Positions 40,810 to 51,214 of a stretch of DNA of 64,000 nucleotides are shown here, in pieces. The notes beneath the pieces are model-generated. The model was not told where the DNA came from and searched no databases. It saw nothing but the letters and a program-made list of their open reading frames with translations. The stretch's first letter is position 1. Each line of letters begins with the position of its first letter. Source of the DNA: Streptococcus cristatus (GTDB lineage Bacteria; Bacillota; Bacilli; Lactobacillales; Streptococcaceae); the NCBI RefSeq assembly GCF_003943465.1, contig NZ_RJPR01000001.1, positions 331,843-395,842 of the forward strand, in the 5' to 3' direction. The translations under genes and the position numbers were made by a program.

Positions 40810-41412
40810 TTAACCCCTCTTTTCAAATAAAAAGAAGACAAAACCAAAGAGCAAAACCAAGACACCAATCATGATAAAAAATATTCCAGCATTGACTGTG
40901 ATAGCTCCTATATTGGCGCTGAGCCCTGCAAGCACCAGCAAAGTTGCTATACAGATGGCAAACATCAAAGTCGCTGCTTTTGCCAGATTGGCATAAAAGC
41001 GCTCGTCTACTCTTTCCTTGACCTTTTTCAAGGCAAAAAATAAAAGAAAGAGAAACTGGATAGCGAGGAAGCCTCCCAAAGCAATGTACTTTATAAAAGG
41101 CGGATTGGTACTTGGAGTCCATAACCAGATTCCGACAGTATAGATAGAGGTTGCTGAAAGAGTCAATAGATTATAAAATTTCATGGTTAGATCATAGACC
41201 TGCTTTTCTTGAACTTCTTTCATCCTCTTAGGCCATGGTTTCATGTGAAACCAAGACCAGATACTCACGAGCTGACCTATACTTACCAAACCGACAATTA
41301 TCCACTTGGATGACCAGCTGAGATTGCTGGGAGCAAGGAAAACAGTAAAATCAATAAAGAGAGCGGTGGCGACCAGCAAAATGAGGCCACCCATTTTTTG
41401 ACTTTTTTTCAT
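40810..41412 (-). CDS. Multi-helix membrane protein partnered with XRE regulator
   Basis: A 200-residue protein with about six hydrophobic segments (residues 8-26, 37-54, 76-98, 107-126, 146-166, 173-194) and a Trp-rich loop (FHMKPWPKRMKEVQEKQVYD). Function unknown. First gene of the operon with the XRE regulator and maf. Such membrane/XRE pairs are common in Firmicutes and thought to be a signalling or stress module. Confidence 0.7.
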   Translation of the reverse strand: MKKSQKMGGLILLVATALFIDFTVFLAPSNLSWSSKWIIVGLVSIGQLVSIWSWFHMKPWPKRMKEVQEKQVYDLTMKFYNLLTLSATSIYTVGIWLWTPSTNPPFIKYIALGGFLAIQFLFLLFFALKKVKERVDERFYANLAKAATLMFAICIATLLVLAGLSANIGAITVNAGIFFIMIGVLVLLFGFVFFLFEKRG

Positions 41413-41537
41413 GATAGACTCCTTTCGTAGTGTTAGAAATATCTAACACTTTTATGTTATAAATATATCACACACAAGAAAAAAAGACAAGCATTTATGT
41501 GCTATTTGGGAATTTTTTTATTTCCGCAAACAAAAAC

Positions 41538-41554
41538 CCCAGAATTTCTCTGGG
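41538..41554 (-). terminator. Terminator of cation exporter gene
   Basis: CCCAGA-ATTTC-TCTGGG hairpin with TTTTTG following on the minus strand, nine bases after the stop. Confidence 0.75.
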
Positions 41555-41562
41555 AAGCTGGC

Positions 41563-42423
41563 TTATTCTTTACCAATACAATATTCTTGGTGTTCCTGCA
41601 AGCTTTCATCGGTCTGAATGGTCACTTTGGCAATGCCATAAGCCAGGAGCTTTTGGCGCAGGACAGCCTGCGTTTCAGCCAGCAAATTTGGATCTTCCAG
41701 ACAGATATGAAGCATGGCATATTTTTCCAAACCATCCGTCGTCCAAACATTGAGCTGGGTGATGGCTCGCACGTTTTCCAGCACTGCTATTTCCTGATAA
41801 AGCTGGCTGAGATCCACATCGCTGGGCACATGGTCTAGGAAAATCTGGATATTCTCCCAAAATTTTGGCAGAGCCTTGCTGAGAATAAAGCCTGCGATGA
41901 CGAGAGAAAGCAGCGGATCCAGGAAATACCAGTCAGTGAAGCGCAGAATAATAGACACTCCGACAACTGCTAGCCAACCCAAGATATCCTCAAGAAAGTG
42001 CAAGCTAAGAATGGATTCATTGTTGCTGTGGCCATGGCTGACTACTCTGCTGGCTGCTGTATTGACGACAATAGCGACAATTCCCAAAACCAACATGCCA
42101 TCATAATTTACCTTCTCAGGAGCGAATAATTTAGGGACATTTTCCACGATGACCAAGGTCGAACCGACCAGCAAAATCACTGAGGTCAAGAGAGCACCCA
42201 GCAGGCTGTAGCGCTTATAACCCAAGGTATATTCTCGGTCTTCTTTTTTTGTGGAAATCTTCTCAAAAAGAGTCGAAAGGCCAATAGCCAGAGCATCTCC
42301 TGTGTCGTGGATTGCATCCGCTAAGACAGCACTGGAATGAAAGAGAAGGCCAAAGATAAATTCAATAATAGCAAAAGAAAAGTTCAAGAGAAAAGCGATT
42401 GTCATATTTCTACTGGATTTCAT
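41563..42423 (-). CDS. Cation diffusion facilitator family transporter
   Basis: About 286 residues from ATG 42423 (MKSSRNMTIAFLLNFSFAII), which has AAGGAGG upstream; the frame extends to 42480 but without a good site. Six membrane helices; metal-site motifs HSSAVLADAIHDTGDA (helix 2, HxxxD type) and HFLEDILGWLAVVG (helix 5, HxxxD). C-terminal cytoplasmic domain of about 90 residues. Exports Zn2+ or related cations in exchange for protons. Divergent from a TetR gene that may control it. Confidence 0.92.
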   Translation of the reverse strand: MKSSRNMTIAFLLNFSFAIIEFIFGLLFHSSAVLADAIHDTGDALAIGLSTLFEKISTKKEDREYTLGYKRYSLLGALLTSVILLVGSTLVIVENVPKLFAPEKVNYDGMLVLGIVAIVVNTAASRVVSHGHSNNESILSLHFLEDILGWLAVVGVSIILRFTDWYFLDPLLSLVIAGFILSKALPKFWENIQIFLDHVPSDVDLSQLYQEIAVLENVRAITQLNVWTTDGLEKYAMLHICLEDPNLLAETQAVLRQKLLAYGIAKVTIQTDESLQEHQEYCIGKE

Positions 42424-42466
42424 GTGAACCTCCTTATTTATTTTCCTAAAAGAATACGATTTATGG

Positions 42467-42497
42467 TATAATCTAATCAATACCGAACACTCTGTTC
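42467..42497 (+). promoter_or_regulatory. TetR promoter -10 and palindromic operator
   Basis: TATAAT (42467-42472) is followed by the perfect palindrome GAACA-CTC-TGTTC (42485-42497), between the divergent cation exporter and TetR genes. The position suggests the regulator's own binding site. Confidence 0.6.
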
Positions 42498-42592
42498 AAT
42501 TATATTATCCACTATTATCAGAAAGGAAACAAGAGCCAGTTCATGCCCTTTGTCTCTTAGCAGACAAAAAGCTCTTTTTGTACGGAATTTCC

Positions 42593-43114
42593 ATGGATAG
42601 ACGAGTAAAAAAATCACGCGCAGCCATTTACCAAGCCTTTATCAGCCTGCTCAATCAGAAAAGCTACGAAAGCATCACCGTTCAGGAAATCATTGATCTA
42701 GCAGATGTGGGCCGCTCCACCTTCTATAGCCACTTTGAGACCAAGGAAACCCTGCTGGAGGAACTCTGCCAAGATCTCTTTCAGCATACCTTTATCGAGC
42801 GGTCTGAAGGACGCGATTTATTTGAAGCGACAGCCCATATTTTCCATCACTTTCGGAAAAATCAGGATCGGATAGCCACCCTTCTCCTAGCTAAAAATAC
42901 TTATTTCATCAACCGCTTGAAAATCGAGCTAGAGCGCTATCTCTTTCCCATGATTGAGCAGACATCATTGCAGAAAAAAAGCCATCTGCCGGACAACTTT
43001 TTAAAAAATTATGTGACGTCAACTTTTGTGGAGACGGTCAGCTGGTGGCTGCAGCAACGAAATCAGGTCGACGAAGACACGATTTCCCATTATTTTCTGG
43101 ACTTGATGAACTAA
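42593..43114 (+). CDS. TetR/AcrR family transcriptional regulator
   Basis: About 173 residues from MDRRVKKSRAAIYQAFISL. The helix-turn-helix is ITVQEIIDLADVGRSTFYSH, normal for TetR proteins; the C-terminal domain (residues 60-170) resembles the TetR_C_8/YfiR-like group of Firmicutes. Located divergently from the cation exporter and before the MFS gene; regulation of either is possible. Confidence 0.88.
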   Translation: MDRRVKKSRAAIYQAFISLLNQKSYESITVQEIIDLADVGRSTFYSHFETKETLLEELCQDLFQHTFIERSEGRDLFEATAHIFHHFRKNQDRIATLLLAKNTYFINRLKIELERYLFPMIEQTSLQKKSHLPDNFLKNYVTSTFVETVSWWLQQRNQVDEDTISHYFLDLMN

Positions 43115-43190
43115 GCCGCAATTCGCCTATCATTTTCAGGGAAGATGTGGTATAATCGTTCCTTGGTGTACGAAAGGAGATTGACTATTT

Positions 43191-44363
43191 ATGAAAAAAG
43201 AACACTCACCGTTTTTAATTCCAGGTATAGTGATGATCGGGATAGCACTACGGGCTCCTTTTACTGTTTTGCCTATCGTTCTGACAGATATTGCAGAGGG
43301 GCTACAAGTTCCAGTTAGTTCCCTGGGCCTCTTGACTAGCCTGCCTTTGATTATGTTTGCCCTCTGCTCGGTCTTTGCTCCGCGCTTAGCGCAAAAGATG
43401 AGCTTGGAGAAACTGTTTGCTCTTGTTTTACTCGTGCTAACTCTAGGCTCGCTGATTCGCGTGTTTAATCTTCCCTTACTTTATACAGGAACTATTATTT
43501 TAGGAGCGGCTATTGCTGTCTTAAACGTCCTTCTTCCGAGCTTGATTCAGGCCAATCAGCCACATCGTGTCGGTCTTTTGACAACTCTTTATATCACATC
43601 GATGGGACTGTCAATCACGATTCTGTCTGCTCTGGCTGTTCCCATCGTACAAATGAGCTCTTGGCAAGGTCTCATTTGGATATCAACCTTGATTTGCTTT
43701 GTGATTCTCTTGGTTTGGCTGCCCAATGTCAAATATAGCCATCGCTTGGCGGCTAAACAACAAGGAAAGCAAGAGCAAGGAGCTCTTCTGAAAAATCCAA
43801 GAGTCTGGGCCTTAATTTTATTTGGTGGCTTACAGTCACTACTCTTTTATACCAGTATGACTTGGTTGCCGACTTTAGGACAACAAGCCGGCCTTTCTAC
43901 TGATACGACAGGCTTACTAGCAGCCATCTTTTCTCTGATTAGCCTGCCCTTTTCGATGACCATTCCTAGCTTGACAGCGCGCTTGAAAGCTCGTCAACGT
44001 CTGGTCATGATTAGCCTGGTTTCTGCGGCAGGTCTGATCGGTATTACCATGCTCTTGATTCGGACAGATTCCTTTGCTTACTGGCTGGTTCTTAATCTCC
44101 TCATTGGTATGTCTGTCAGCGCTCTCTTCCCCTATCTCATGGTGACCTTCTCCCTCAAGACCTCTACGCCTGCGCAAACGGCTCAACTATCTGGACTAGC
44201 TCAAACCGGAGGATACATCCTAGCTGCCTTCGGTCCTAGCCTCTTTGGCTACAGTTTTGATTTGTTCCATTCTTGGACACCAGCCATCCTCATCCTCCTC
44301 GGACTGACCGTTATCATGACTATGAGCCTCTTTTACATAGAAAAATTTGATAAGATTCTATAA
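43191..44363 (+). CDS. MFS transporter, CynX/NimT type
   Basis: A 390-residue membrane protein with 12 likely helices and the family features GIALRAPFTVLPIVLTDIAE in helix 1 and LLTSLPLIMFALCSVFAPRL in helix 2. The CynX/NimT group includes the cyanate permease and nitroimidazole-resistance protein; substrate here is unknown. AAAGGAG precedes the start and TATAAT (43151-43156) lies about 35 bases upstream. It lies 76 bases after the TetR gene. Confidence 0.88.
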   Translation: MKKEHSPFLIPGIVMIGIALRAPFTVLPIVLTDIAEGLQVPVSSLGLLTSLPLIMFALCSVFAPRLAQKMSLEKLFALVLLVLTLGSLIRVFNLPLLYTGTIILGAAIAVLNVLLPSLIQANQPHRVGLLTTLYITSMGLSITILSALAVPIVQMSSWQGLIWISTLICFVILLVWLPNVKYSHRLAAKQQGKQEQGALLKNPRVWALILFGGLQSLLFYTSMTWLPTLGQQAGLSTDTTGLLAAIFSLISLPFSMTIPSLTARLKARQRLVMISLVSAAGLIGITMLLIRTDSFAYWLVLNLLIGMSVSALFPYLMVTFSLKTSTPAQTAQLSGLAQTGGYILAAFGPSLFGYSFDLFHSWTPAILILLGLTVIMTMSLFYIEKFDKIL

Positions 44364-44390
44364 AACTTCTGATTCTCCATCAGGAGTTTT
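44362..44390 (+). terminator. Terminator of MFS gene
   Basis: AAAACTTCTGAT-TCTCC-ATCAGGAGTTTT with T-run, overlapping the MFS stop by two bases. Confidence 0.85.
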
Positions 44391-44534
44391 TTGCTGCCAA
44401 GTTTCTTGTGATTGCCGAAATTCACTTGAAATCATCTTTCCCTCATCTTATCTGTTTGATTCTTTTGATTATAACATAACTTTTAAACGACTTTTTTATA
44501 TTCGACAAAATAACTTACATTTCATTGTAAAAAC

Positions 44535-44563
44535 TTGCATATACTTATAAAATAAATTATAAT
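44535..44563 (+). promoter_or_regulatory. Promoter of DeoR regulator gene
   Basis: TTGCAT, 17 bases, TATAAT. ACTTATAAA occurs at 44543 and again at 44567, flanking the -10, and may be the regulator's own binding site. The remaining 44391-44534 is A/T-rich with no other feature. Confidence 0.65.
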
Positions 44564-44595
44564 GAACTTATAAAGTAGCAGAAAGGATGAGAAAG

Positions 44596-45342
44596 ATGTA
44601 TCAAGAGCAGCGGATTTCAAAAATGCTGGAACTTTTAGAGGACAAAGGACAACTGGCAGCCAAGGATATGGTAGACTATTTTCAGGTTTCAAAGGACACT
44701 ATTCGCCGTGATTTCTCAATTTTGAGCGAGCGAAAACTGGTCCAACGCACCCATGGCGGGATTATTCCTTTGGAAAATAGTCGGCAAATTCCTTCTTTCA
44801 ACGACCGTGTCGGCCAACTAAACCAAGAAAAAAAGGCCATTGCTCACAAGGCTCTGGACTTTCTCAAACCCAATCAGGTCAATTTCTTCGATGTATCAAC
44901 GGTGGTTCTCAAGCTGGCTCAGCAAGTTCAGCAACCGATGACGATTTTTTCTCATTCTTTGGATAATGCCATCATGCTGAGTGGTCAAGAGCAGATTGAT
45001 TTCCATCTTTTAGGTGGAAAGTTCTATCCGAGAAATCGTTTTTATTACACCCTCAATGAAGCCGAGCTGCTCAGAGAAATTTCTTTTGATCTAGCCTTCA
45101 TCGGAGCTGCAGGTCTGAAAAATAGCCAAATCAGCTTTGAAGACCAAGAAGATGCCTATCTGAAGAAGCTAGCTCTCAAGCAGGCCAAGACAAAGATTCT
45201 GCTGGCCGAGCAGGCCAAAGTTAAGAAAGAATCAACCTATATTTTAGGAAATATCAGCGATTTTGACTACTGGATCACCGATCAAAAACCTAGCCCTGAG
45301 CTAGAAGCTCTTCTGGCTGGGAAAGTCACTATTATTTGCTAG
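44596..45342 (+). CDS. DeoR/GlpR family transcriptional regulator
   Basis: About 248 residues from MYQEQRISKMLELLEDKGQ. Winged HTH: AKDMVDYFQVSKDTIRRDF, then KLVQRTHGGIIP, the conserved DeoR signature. The C-terminal sugar-phosphate-sensing domain has FFDVSTVVLKLAQQ (modified DSGTT motif) and LAFIGAAGL. Usually represses sugar metabolism genes. It is followed by a Cof-type phosphatase 41 bases downstream, probably its partner. Confidence 0.92.
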   Translation: MYQEQRISKMLELLEDKGQLAAKDMVDYFQVSKDTIRRDFSILSERKLVQRTHGGIIPLENSRQIPSFNDRVGQLNQEKKAIAHKALDFLKPNQVNFFDVSTVVLKLAQQVQQPMTIFSHSLDNAIMLSGQEQIDFHLLGGKFYPRNRFYYTLNEAELLREISFDLAFIGAAGLKNSQISFEDQEDAYLKKLALKQAKTKILLAEQAKVKKESTYILGNISDFDYWITDQKPSPELEALLAGKVTIIC

Positions 45343-45383
45343 TTTGACAAGATTTCATTTTATAGCTTACGGAGGAAGCGACC

Positions 45384-46211
45384 ATGACCAAGCAACCTAT
45401 TCGTTTGATTATCAGCGACATTGACGGCACAATTCTCGATGACCAGCACCAAGTAGATCCGCAACTGAGGGAGCAGATTCCCTTGCTGAACAAAGAAAAC
45501 ATCCCCTTTGTCCTAGCCTCTGCCCGCTCTCCTCTGGGCATGGAGCCAATTGCTCGTAAGCTAGGGCTGGGTGATAACCCACTAGCCTGCTACAACGGTG
45601 CTCTGGTCATCAAGGGTGATCCGCAAAATTACGAGACCATTATCGAGCATCCATTGGATAAAAAAGAAATCCGCACTTTTCTGGAACTGGTCAAAACTAA
45701 GTTTCCTAGTGTTTCCATCAATCTCTACTCTGGTAAAGATTGGATTGCTGACCGTTTGGATAGGTGGGTGCAGATTGAAGCCGAGATTACAGGTGAGCAG
45801 CCTCTTATTCAAAATGTTCTGCTGCCTGTTCTGGATGTGCTCATCCCAGCCCATAAGTTGCTGTTGATTGATGAGGCAGCTATTATCCAGGAACTCCATG
45901 CCTACTTGCAAACGATAGATTTTCCAAATACAGCCTTCTACCTGTCCAAGGACAACTATTTGGAAGTCACACATAAAGAGGTGTCAAAAGAGCAGGCCCT
46001 TCTGGAAGTGGCCAAACACTACCAGATTCCACTGGAGCAGGTCATGACGATTGGAGACAACTTCAATGACCTTCCGATGCTGCGACTGGCTGGTATGGGA
46101 GTTGCCATGGGCAATGCCCCTGAAACAGTTAAAGCTGAGGCAACAGTCGTCACTAAAAGCAACAACCAACATGGGGTCGCCAAAGCTATTGAGGAATATG
46201 TTTTACTATAA
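45384..46211 (+). CDS. Cof-type HAD family hydrolase
   Basis: A 275-residue HAD phosphatase: motif I ISDIDGTILDD, motif II VLASARSP, Lys in KEVSKEQAL and motif III TIGDNFNDLPML. The type IIB cap lies between residues 85 and 195. Dephosphorylates small sugar phosphates or nucleotides such as FMN. GGAGG is eight bases before the start. Likely co-transcribed with the DeoR regulator. Confidence 0.93.
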   Translation: MTKQPIRLIISDIDGTILDDQHQVDPQLREQIPLLNKENIPFVLASARSPLGMEPIARKLGLGDNPLACYNGALVIKGDPQNYETIIEHPLDKKEIRTFLELVKTKFPSVSINLYSGKDWIADRLDRWVQIEAEITGEQPLIQNVLLPVLDVLIPAHKLLLIDEAAIIQELHAYLQTIDFPNTAFYLSKDNYLEVTHKEVSKEQALLEVAKHYQIPLEQVMTIGDNFNDLPMLRLAGMGVAMGNAPETVKAEATVVTKSNNQHGVAKAIEEYVLL

Positions 46212-46214
46212 TGC

Positions 46215-46242
46215 AAAAAATCTGCCCTTGAGCAGATTTTTT
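46215..46242. terminator. Terminator between Cof phosphatase and GNAT gene
   Basis: AAAAAATCTGC-CCTTGA-GCAGATTTTTTT; usable on both strands, touching the GNAT stop. Confidence 0.85.
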
Positions 46243-46721
46243 TATTGATGGTAATCATAGGCAAGGCGAGGGCTGCCATCTGGCAAATAAATCGTGCCAC
46301 ATTGGCTAAAACCGTAGCGGCGAATGGCTGCCTGCATCGGATGGTTATCCGCATGCGTATCGATGCGGAGATAAGGGATTTGCTGCAGGCAAAAGTCAAA
46401 ACATTGATGAGCCAGACCCTTTACTTGTCCATTTGAAGCGATACGGTGGATTGTACCGTAAGGCTCTGAAAAATGCCAAGCACCTTCAATTTCTTGGTAG
46501 GTCGGATCTGGTCCAATGATAAACGCAAAGGTTCCAACAACTTGCCCAGCCTCTTCAAAGACATAACAGTGACCTGCTTGAATATCTTCCTCTACCAGCT
46601 GACGATTCGGATAGGAAGCCGGCCACTGACTAGGATTTCCCATAGTCCGCATAAACTCCCTAGCCTGATCAAAAATTGCTAAAATTGCTGGGATATCCTG
46701 CATTTCCGCCAAGCGAATCAT
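46242..46721 (-). CDS. GNAT family N-acetyltransferase
   Basis: A 159-residue acetyltransferase. MIRLAEMQDIPAILAIFDQA is the N-terminal strand-helix; GQVVGTFAFIIGPDPTYQEI the central hairpin; the acetyl-CoA loop region is IHRIASNGQVKGLAHQCFDF (variant of Q/RxxGxG/A), and RIDTHADNHPMQAAIRRYGF is the usual C-terminal block. Substrate unknown. It is 25 bases downstream of dltD on the same strand. Confidence 0.88.
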   Translation of the reverse strand: MIRLAEMQDIPAILAIFDQAREFMRTMGNPSQWPASYPNRQLVEEDIQAGHCYVFEEAGQVVGTFAFIIGPDPTYQEIEGAWHFSEPYGTIHRIASNGQVKGLAHQCFDFCLQQIPYLRIDTHADNHPMQAAIRRYGFSQCGTIYLPDGSPRLAYDYHQ

Positions 46722-46745
46722 GTCGCCTCCTTCCAGCCTATTACC

Positions 46746-48017
46746 TTATTTGACAAATTCCTCGTAGTTACCCGTGTAATTAGCCCACTCCTTACTGAAG
46801 AATTTTTCATTGATCTGATAATTCGGAGCAGGTTGAGGATTAGACACAAAAGGATCGACAGCCTTGTCGAAGGCCAGCCAACCATTCCAGCCCATGTGGA
46901 TCGTATCCTGCATAAAGTAGGGCTTGTCGCCGTCCTTAGAAAAGTCTGCAATATTTGTAAAGCCTTGACTTTCCAGCTGGAACTTAATCTTCTCAACTGT
47001 CCGCTGATACATCTCTTCGCTCAGTCCAGTATAGGCCATCCATTTGGCATTGACCGGTGGAATGACAAAGATAACATTCGTATGGGATTTGGCAAATTGC
47101 TCCAAAACCAGCTGCAAATCATTGTACTCGGGAGACTTTTCATAAGACTGTTTGGATTGGAATCCTTTGAACTTCTTAATTTTTCTAGCTAAACGCTTCT
47201 TATAAAAGTCGTTATCGATACCTAAATCATTGTTATTAGTCTGTTTAACGGCATCTGCCGTAGCCAGTTTTTCCAATTCTTCATAGGAGAATTCATCCGG
47301 AAGACGGGAAAGCTGAGGTAAAACCTTCGTGTCATAGTTGCCATTATTACCAGCAGCAAACGTACTGAAAAATGCATCCTCCCGCTGATAAATCCGGCTC
47401 ATAGTATTGATATACTGCTGCTCAAAAGAAGTCAGTTGGCTTCCATCGGCCACTTTCCTGACAATATCCCCCATAGCAATGTTGGGATAGAGCTGCAAAA
47501 GCCGCTGAGCTGCATACTGAGCGCCTACGCCACCGTCCTGCCAGCTAAGAAAACCAGCTAGCTGGTCGCTATTGAAATACTGCTGAAAAGCTGCTGCATC
47601 ATAGCCTTTTTTAGTAAACCATTGCGGAGAAACGACATAGACAGCCGTCTTATTTTCCAGCTCAGAGGTCATCTGCTGCATCCCAAAATATTGGTTGAGC
47701 GAAGCCGCCCCCCGCTGTCCTAGAAAATAAGGTCGGTAATTGCGGTCATACTTTTCAGCCAAAACAGCTGGGTGCATACTGTCAAAGCGCAGCCATTCGC
47801 TGGAGCCAAAGTAGGGCACAAAACGGGTATCTTGATCTGTCAGGGCCGTCATTTTTTTGCTACGGCTTTTGAACGTTTCTGCTGTAAGAGTCACAGCTGC
47901 CCGCTTCTCTGCTTCCACATCATGCTTTTTCTCAAGCGGATAGAAGAAAAAGAGCAGGGCGACCATGACCAAGGCGCAGAAGACCGGCCCCAGAATCAGC
48001 CAGAGTCGTTTAAGCAT
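46746..48017 (-). CDS. dltD: D-alanyl-lipoteichoic acid biosynthesis protein DltD
   Basis: A 423-residue membrane-anchored protein: one N-terminal helix (residues 5-27), then an extracellular SGNH-like hydrolase domain. [14 protein letters not shown] carries the catalytic Ser, and [12 protein letters not shown] the Asp/His pair. It transfers D-alanine to teichoic acids on the outer face. Last gene of the dlt operon, overlapping dltC by eight bases. Confidence 0.95.
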   Translation of the reverse strand: MLKRLWLILGPVFCALVMVALLFFFYPLEKKHDVEAEKRAAVTLTAETFKSRSKKMTALTDQDTRFVPYFGSSEWLRFDSMHPAVLAEKYDRNYRPYFLGQRGAASLNQYFGMQQMTSELENKTAVYVVSPQWFTKKGYDAAAFQQYFNSDQLAGFLSWQDGGVGAQYAAQRLLQLYPNIAMGDIVRKVADGSQLTSFEQQYINTMSRIYQREDAFFSTFAAGNNGNYDTKVLPQLSRLPDEFSYEELEKLATADAVKQTNNNDLGIDNDFYKKRLARKIKKFKGFQSKQSYEKSPEYNDLQLVLEQFAKSHTNVIFVIPPVNAKWMAYTGLSEEMYQRTVEKIKFQLESQGFTNIADFSKDGDKPYFMQDTIHMGWNGWLAFDKAVDPFVSNPQPAPNYQINEKFFSKEWANYTGNYEEFVK

Positions 48018-48249
48018 TACGAAGCTCCGTTACGCCTTCAACGATTTTATTGGCTGTATTCCAGTCATCGCGGCCAAACTCTGATACTGGCACACGGATG
48101 TCAAAACGGTTTTCCAGCTCAACAATCAGCTCTACTGTCCCCATGCTGTCCAAAACGCCAGCATCAAACAAATCCTCGTCCATCATGTCCGAAACATCTT
48201 CCATAAATAATTCGTCAATAATTTCAATTACTTCTGCTTTTACATCCAT
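48010..48249 (-). CDS. dltC: D-alanyl carrier protein
   Basis: A 79-residue acyl-carrier-like protein. The phosphopantetheine Ser lies in [15 protein letters not shown], the DSM motif typical of DltC. Receives D-alanine from DltA and passes it to DltB. Acidic helices [18 protein letters not shown] at the start. 21 bases after dltB and overlapping dltD. Confidence 0.96.
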   Translation of the reverse strand: MDVKAEVIEIIDELFMEDVSDMMDEDLFDAGVLDSMGTVELIVELENRFDIRVPVSEFGRDDWNTANKIVEGVTELRNA

Positions 48250-48270
48250 TATAATTTCCTCGTTTACATT

Positions 48271-49515
48271 TTATTTTTTAAACCAAAGGTCATTCAAAAA
48301 TCCTGAGAAGATCAAGAATGAGAACATGACAACATGGAAGGTGATAACAACCCCCAGCGCTTGGGTCCACTTGTTGTCAGGCAGGGCTGGCAGTCCCTTG
48401 CTTTTACGCTCTTTATTGATGGTCTTTTTCTTACGGAGCCAAGCGTCATTGACCACCAAGCCCAGACCGTGGAAGAGACCATAGGCGATATAGTACCAGG
48501 TCACACCATGCCAGAAGCCCATGACCAACATATTGATTATATAGGCTACACTGGAAGTCGTATTGCGGTTTTTAAAGACCTTGTTGCGCATGAGCACCAT
48601 GACCAGACGCATAAAGACAAAGTCTCGGAACCAGAAGGACAGGCTCATGTGCCAGCGATTCCAGAATTCCTTCAAATCGCGTGAAACAAAAGGCTTGTCA
48701 AAGTTGATAGGACTCTTGATGCCCATAAGATTGGAAATAGCCACCGCAAACATCGAATAACCAGCAAAGTCAAAGAAGAGATCCAGACCAAAGACATACA
48801 TGACGCCTAGCGTCCCCAGATTGAAGAAACCGCCAGTATAGAGGGCATAGGTCTTGACGTGCCCTAAAATCATGTGACCAAAGATATGAGCTAGGACAAA
48901 CTTATAGAGAAAGCCCAGCATGATATACTTGACCGACTGCTCCAGCATATCTAGAAGCTCATCGCGCTCTGGAATTTGGAGATAATTTTCATTGAAACGC
49001 TTGAAACGATCAATGGGACCACTAGAAAAAGTGGGCATAAAGAGCATAAAGCGGAGGAATTCCCAGAGACTGAAATCAGTCAGCACGCCATCCCTCAGCT
49101 CAATGATCATCCCAACTGAGCGGAAGGTCAGATAGGAAATTCCCAGAAAGCCAAAGAGTGATTGGTGACCACTGATAGCTGGTTCGAACTTAACCCAGAA
49201 TAGGGGCAGAACCGCCAGTGCTGTATGCAAATAAAATATCCACTTGCTATCCCGCTTTTTGCGGTAGAATTTATAAGAATAAACCCAGACCGTCTGCCAG
49301 ACGACATAAAAGAGCAGGGCATAGAGCTGCGCCAGACTAGGACCCGTCAGCATCAAGACAATAAAAGCCAAGCTGACCAGGGCTTCATAGACTGGGAAGC
49401 GTTTTTTAAAGAAAAGTCCGATAAAGATTGGCAAAACAGCCAAGATAAGATAAAGGAAATACTGTGGGTCTCCGTAAGGCTCCAGATGAGGAAGCTGTTT
49501 CAAGAAATCCATCAT
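48271..49515 (-). CDS. dltB: D-alanyl transfer protein DltB (MBOAT family)
   Basis: A 414-residue multi-pass protein of the MBOAT family. The active-site His is in [15 protein letters not shown] near residue 335; [17 protein letters not shown] is the conserved cytoplasmic funnel segment. Moves D-alanine from DltC across the membrane. The start overlaps the dltA stop (ATG at 49515 or 49512). Residue numbers and length are normal. Confidence 0.95.
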   Translation of the reverse strand: MMDFLKQLPHLEPYGDPQYFLYLILAVLPIFIGLFFKKRFPVYEALVSLAFIVLMLTGPSLAQLYALLFYVVWQTVWVYSYKFYRKKRDSKWIFYLHTALAVLPLFWVKFEPAISGHQSLFGFLGISYLTFRSVGMIIELRDGVLTDFSLWEFLRFMLFMPTFSSGPIDRFKRFNENYLQIPERDELLDMLEQSVKYIMLGFLYKFVLAHIFGHMILGHVKTYALYTGGFFNLGTLGVMYVFGLDLFFDFAGYSMFAVAISNLMGIKSPINFDKPFVSRDLKEFWNRWHMSLSFWFRDFVFMRLVMVLMRNKVFKNRNTTSSVAYIINMLVMGFWHGVTWYYIAYGLFHGLGLVVNDAWLRKKKTINKERKSKGLPALPDNKWTQALGVVITFHVVMFSFLIFSGFLNDLWFKK

Positions 49516-51062
49516 GACTTGTTGACCTCACTAATCAGCCCCTTGATATCAATCTTACCGTTTGGTGTTAGGGGCAGAGATTCCCGATAGAGGAACTTAG
49601 ATGGCATCATATAAGACATCATGATATCCTGTAGATCCTCTTTGATAGCCTTGGTAATATCGATTTCGCGGTCAAATTGCTCTGCAACACCGTCTTTCAA
49701 AATAACGTAGGCCAATAAGTTTTGAACCTTGTGGTCCTTATTGTAGCGTGGTACTGCTACTGCCGCCTCGATATACTTGGATTTGTTGAGGTTTTGAGAC
49801 ACATCCTCTAGCTCGATGCGATAGCCGTTAAACTTAATCTGGAAGTCCATACGACCGCCGTAGAGTAGGAGGCCTTCATCAGTCATCGTACCCACATCGC
49901 CTGTATGATAGGCTGGCAGCCCTTCAAATTCAAAGAAGGCTTCAGCTGTCTTTTCAGGATTGTTGAGGTAGCCCTTTGATACGGCTGGTCCGCAGACAAT
50001 GATTTCGCCCTGCTGACCATTCGGCAACTTTTGCCCATTTTCATCGATGACAAAGGTTGGGGAATCCGCCTTGGTATAGCCGATTGGCAAGCGCTTGAGG
50101 GTAGCTAACATCTCATCTGTGATAGCAACTGCAGACAGAGCCACCGTTGCTTCGGTCGGACCATAGGCATTGATAATACGAGCCTCAGGGAAACGCTCCC
50201 GCAATTTCTGAGCTGTCTTGACCGTCAACTCCTCCCCATCAAAGTAAAAATGCGTAATTCCTGGCATCTTTTGGCTGTTAAAATCTTCCGAAAGCATGGC
50301 CATATCCGCAAAGGACGGTGTAGAAGTCCAGATTGCTACAGGCAGGCTGAGAATCGCTTCAAATAGCTGCTTGAAGTCCTGAGTCAGACTAGACGGCAGG
50401 GCATAGAGAGTTCCTCCTAGTGCCAAAGTCGGTGCCCAGTACATAACTGACAAGTCGAAAGAATAAGGCGGTTGCGCCAGCATTTGCGGACGGCTCGGTG
50501 TCGCAAATTCCTTGTCTGTAATCATCCAGTTGGTAAAGCTGAGCAAATTATCATGAGAAATTTGCACACCTTTGGGTTTACCAGTCGTACCAGAAGTAAA
50601 GATGATGTAGTAATTATCATCGCCCTTGACAGGATGGCTCATCTCATAGGCAGTCTTTTCTGCGTAAGCCGCTCGAACCTCTTCCAGACTGAGAATGGCT
50701 GCATCTGTATCAGCCAGCGGAAAATCCGCAATGGCAATAATCAGGCTTGGTTCAGCTACTTCCAAAATAGCAGTCACACGCTCCAAAGCTGAATGACTAT
50801 CAATAGGAATATAAGCATGACCAGCTTTGGTCAAGGCCACAAAAGTAGCCAGCATTTCATACTCCTGACCACCGTAAACAACGACGGGTGACTTGGGAGC
50901 TAGCCCCAAGCTATCAATCTTGGCTGCCAGTGCATCGGAGTCGGTCTTTAGATCCCCGTATGTATGAACTTGTCCGAGGACATTGTAGACAGGGAAATCT
51001 GGCTGCGTCTGAGCAAAGTGCTCAATCGCTTCAATCATATCTGTAATTGCTGTATTTGACAT
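49512..51062 (-). CDS. dltA: D-alanine--D-alanyl carrier protein ligase
   Basis: A 516-residue adenylating enzyme. Core motifs: [18 protein letters not shown] (phosphate loop), [18 protein letters not shown] and the C-terminal catalytic Lys in [11 protein letters not shown]. Activates D-alanine with ATP and loads it on DltC. Together the dlt genes reduce the negative charge of the wall and raise resistance to cationic peptides. Follows dltX after 20 bases. Confidence 0.96.
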   Translation of the reverse strand: MSNTAITDMIEAIEHFAQTQPDFPVYNVLGQVHTYGDLKTDSDALAAKIDSLGLAPKSPVVVYGGQEYEMLATFVALTKAGHAYIPIDSHSALERVTAILEVAEPSLIIAIADFPLADTDAAILSLEEVRAAYAEKTAYEMSHPVKGDDNYYIIFTSGTTGKPKGVQISHDNLLSFTNWMITDKEFATPSRPQMLAQPPYSFDLSVMYWAPTLALGGTLYALPSSLTQDFKQLFEAILSLPVAIWTSTPSFADMAMLSEDFNSQKMPGITHFYFDGEELTVKTAQKLRERFPEARIINAYGPTEATVALSAVAITDEMLATLKRLPIGYTKADSPTFVIDENGQKLPNGQQGEIIVCGPAVSKGYLNNPEKTAEAFFEFEGLPAYHTGDVGTMTDEGLLLYGGRMDFQIKFNGYRIELEDVSQNLNKSKYIEAAVAVPRYNKDHKVQNLLAYVILKDGVAEQFDREIDITKAIKEDLQDIMMSYMMPSKFLYRESLPLTPNGKIDIKGLISEVNKS

Positions 51063-51082
51063 GTGTATAGTACTCTCTTACA

Positions 51083-51214
51083 TTAAAATTCATTGTAGAT
51101 AAAGCCACCTTGACCTTGACCAAGATAACTAAAGAAATAAAGCAGGGCTACGAAAATCACAAAGTATAGCAATGTCTGCCCTACAAACTTATAAATCGTC
51201 TTATATTTCGTCAT
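51083..51214 (-). CDS. dltX: Teichoic acid D-Ala incorporation-associated protein DltX
   Basis: A 43-residue protein: MTKYKTIYKFVGQTLLYFV, a single membrane helix to about residue 30, then the conserved C-terminal motif GQGGFIYNEF. This end is the hallmark of DltX, which binds the DltB-DltC-DltD complex; its Tyr has been proposed as the D-alanyl intermediate carrier. First gene of the dlt operon. Confidence 0.92.
   Translation of the reverse strand: MTKYKTIYKFVGQTLLYFVIFVALLYFFSYLGQGQGGFIYNEF

Noticed and set aside
41237-41252. parS-like sequence GGTTTCATGTGAAACC
   Set aside because: It lies inside the membrane protein gene, differs from the parS consensus at three positions and is not a perfect palindrome.
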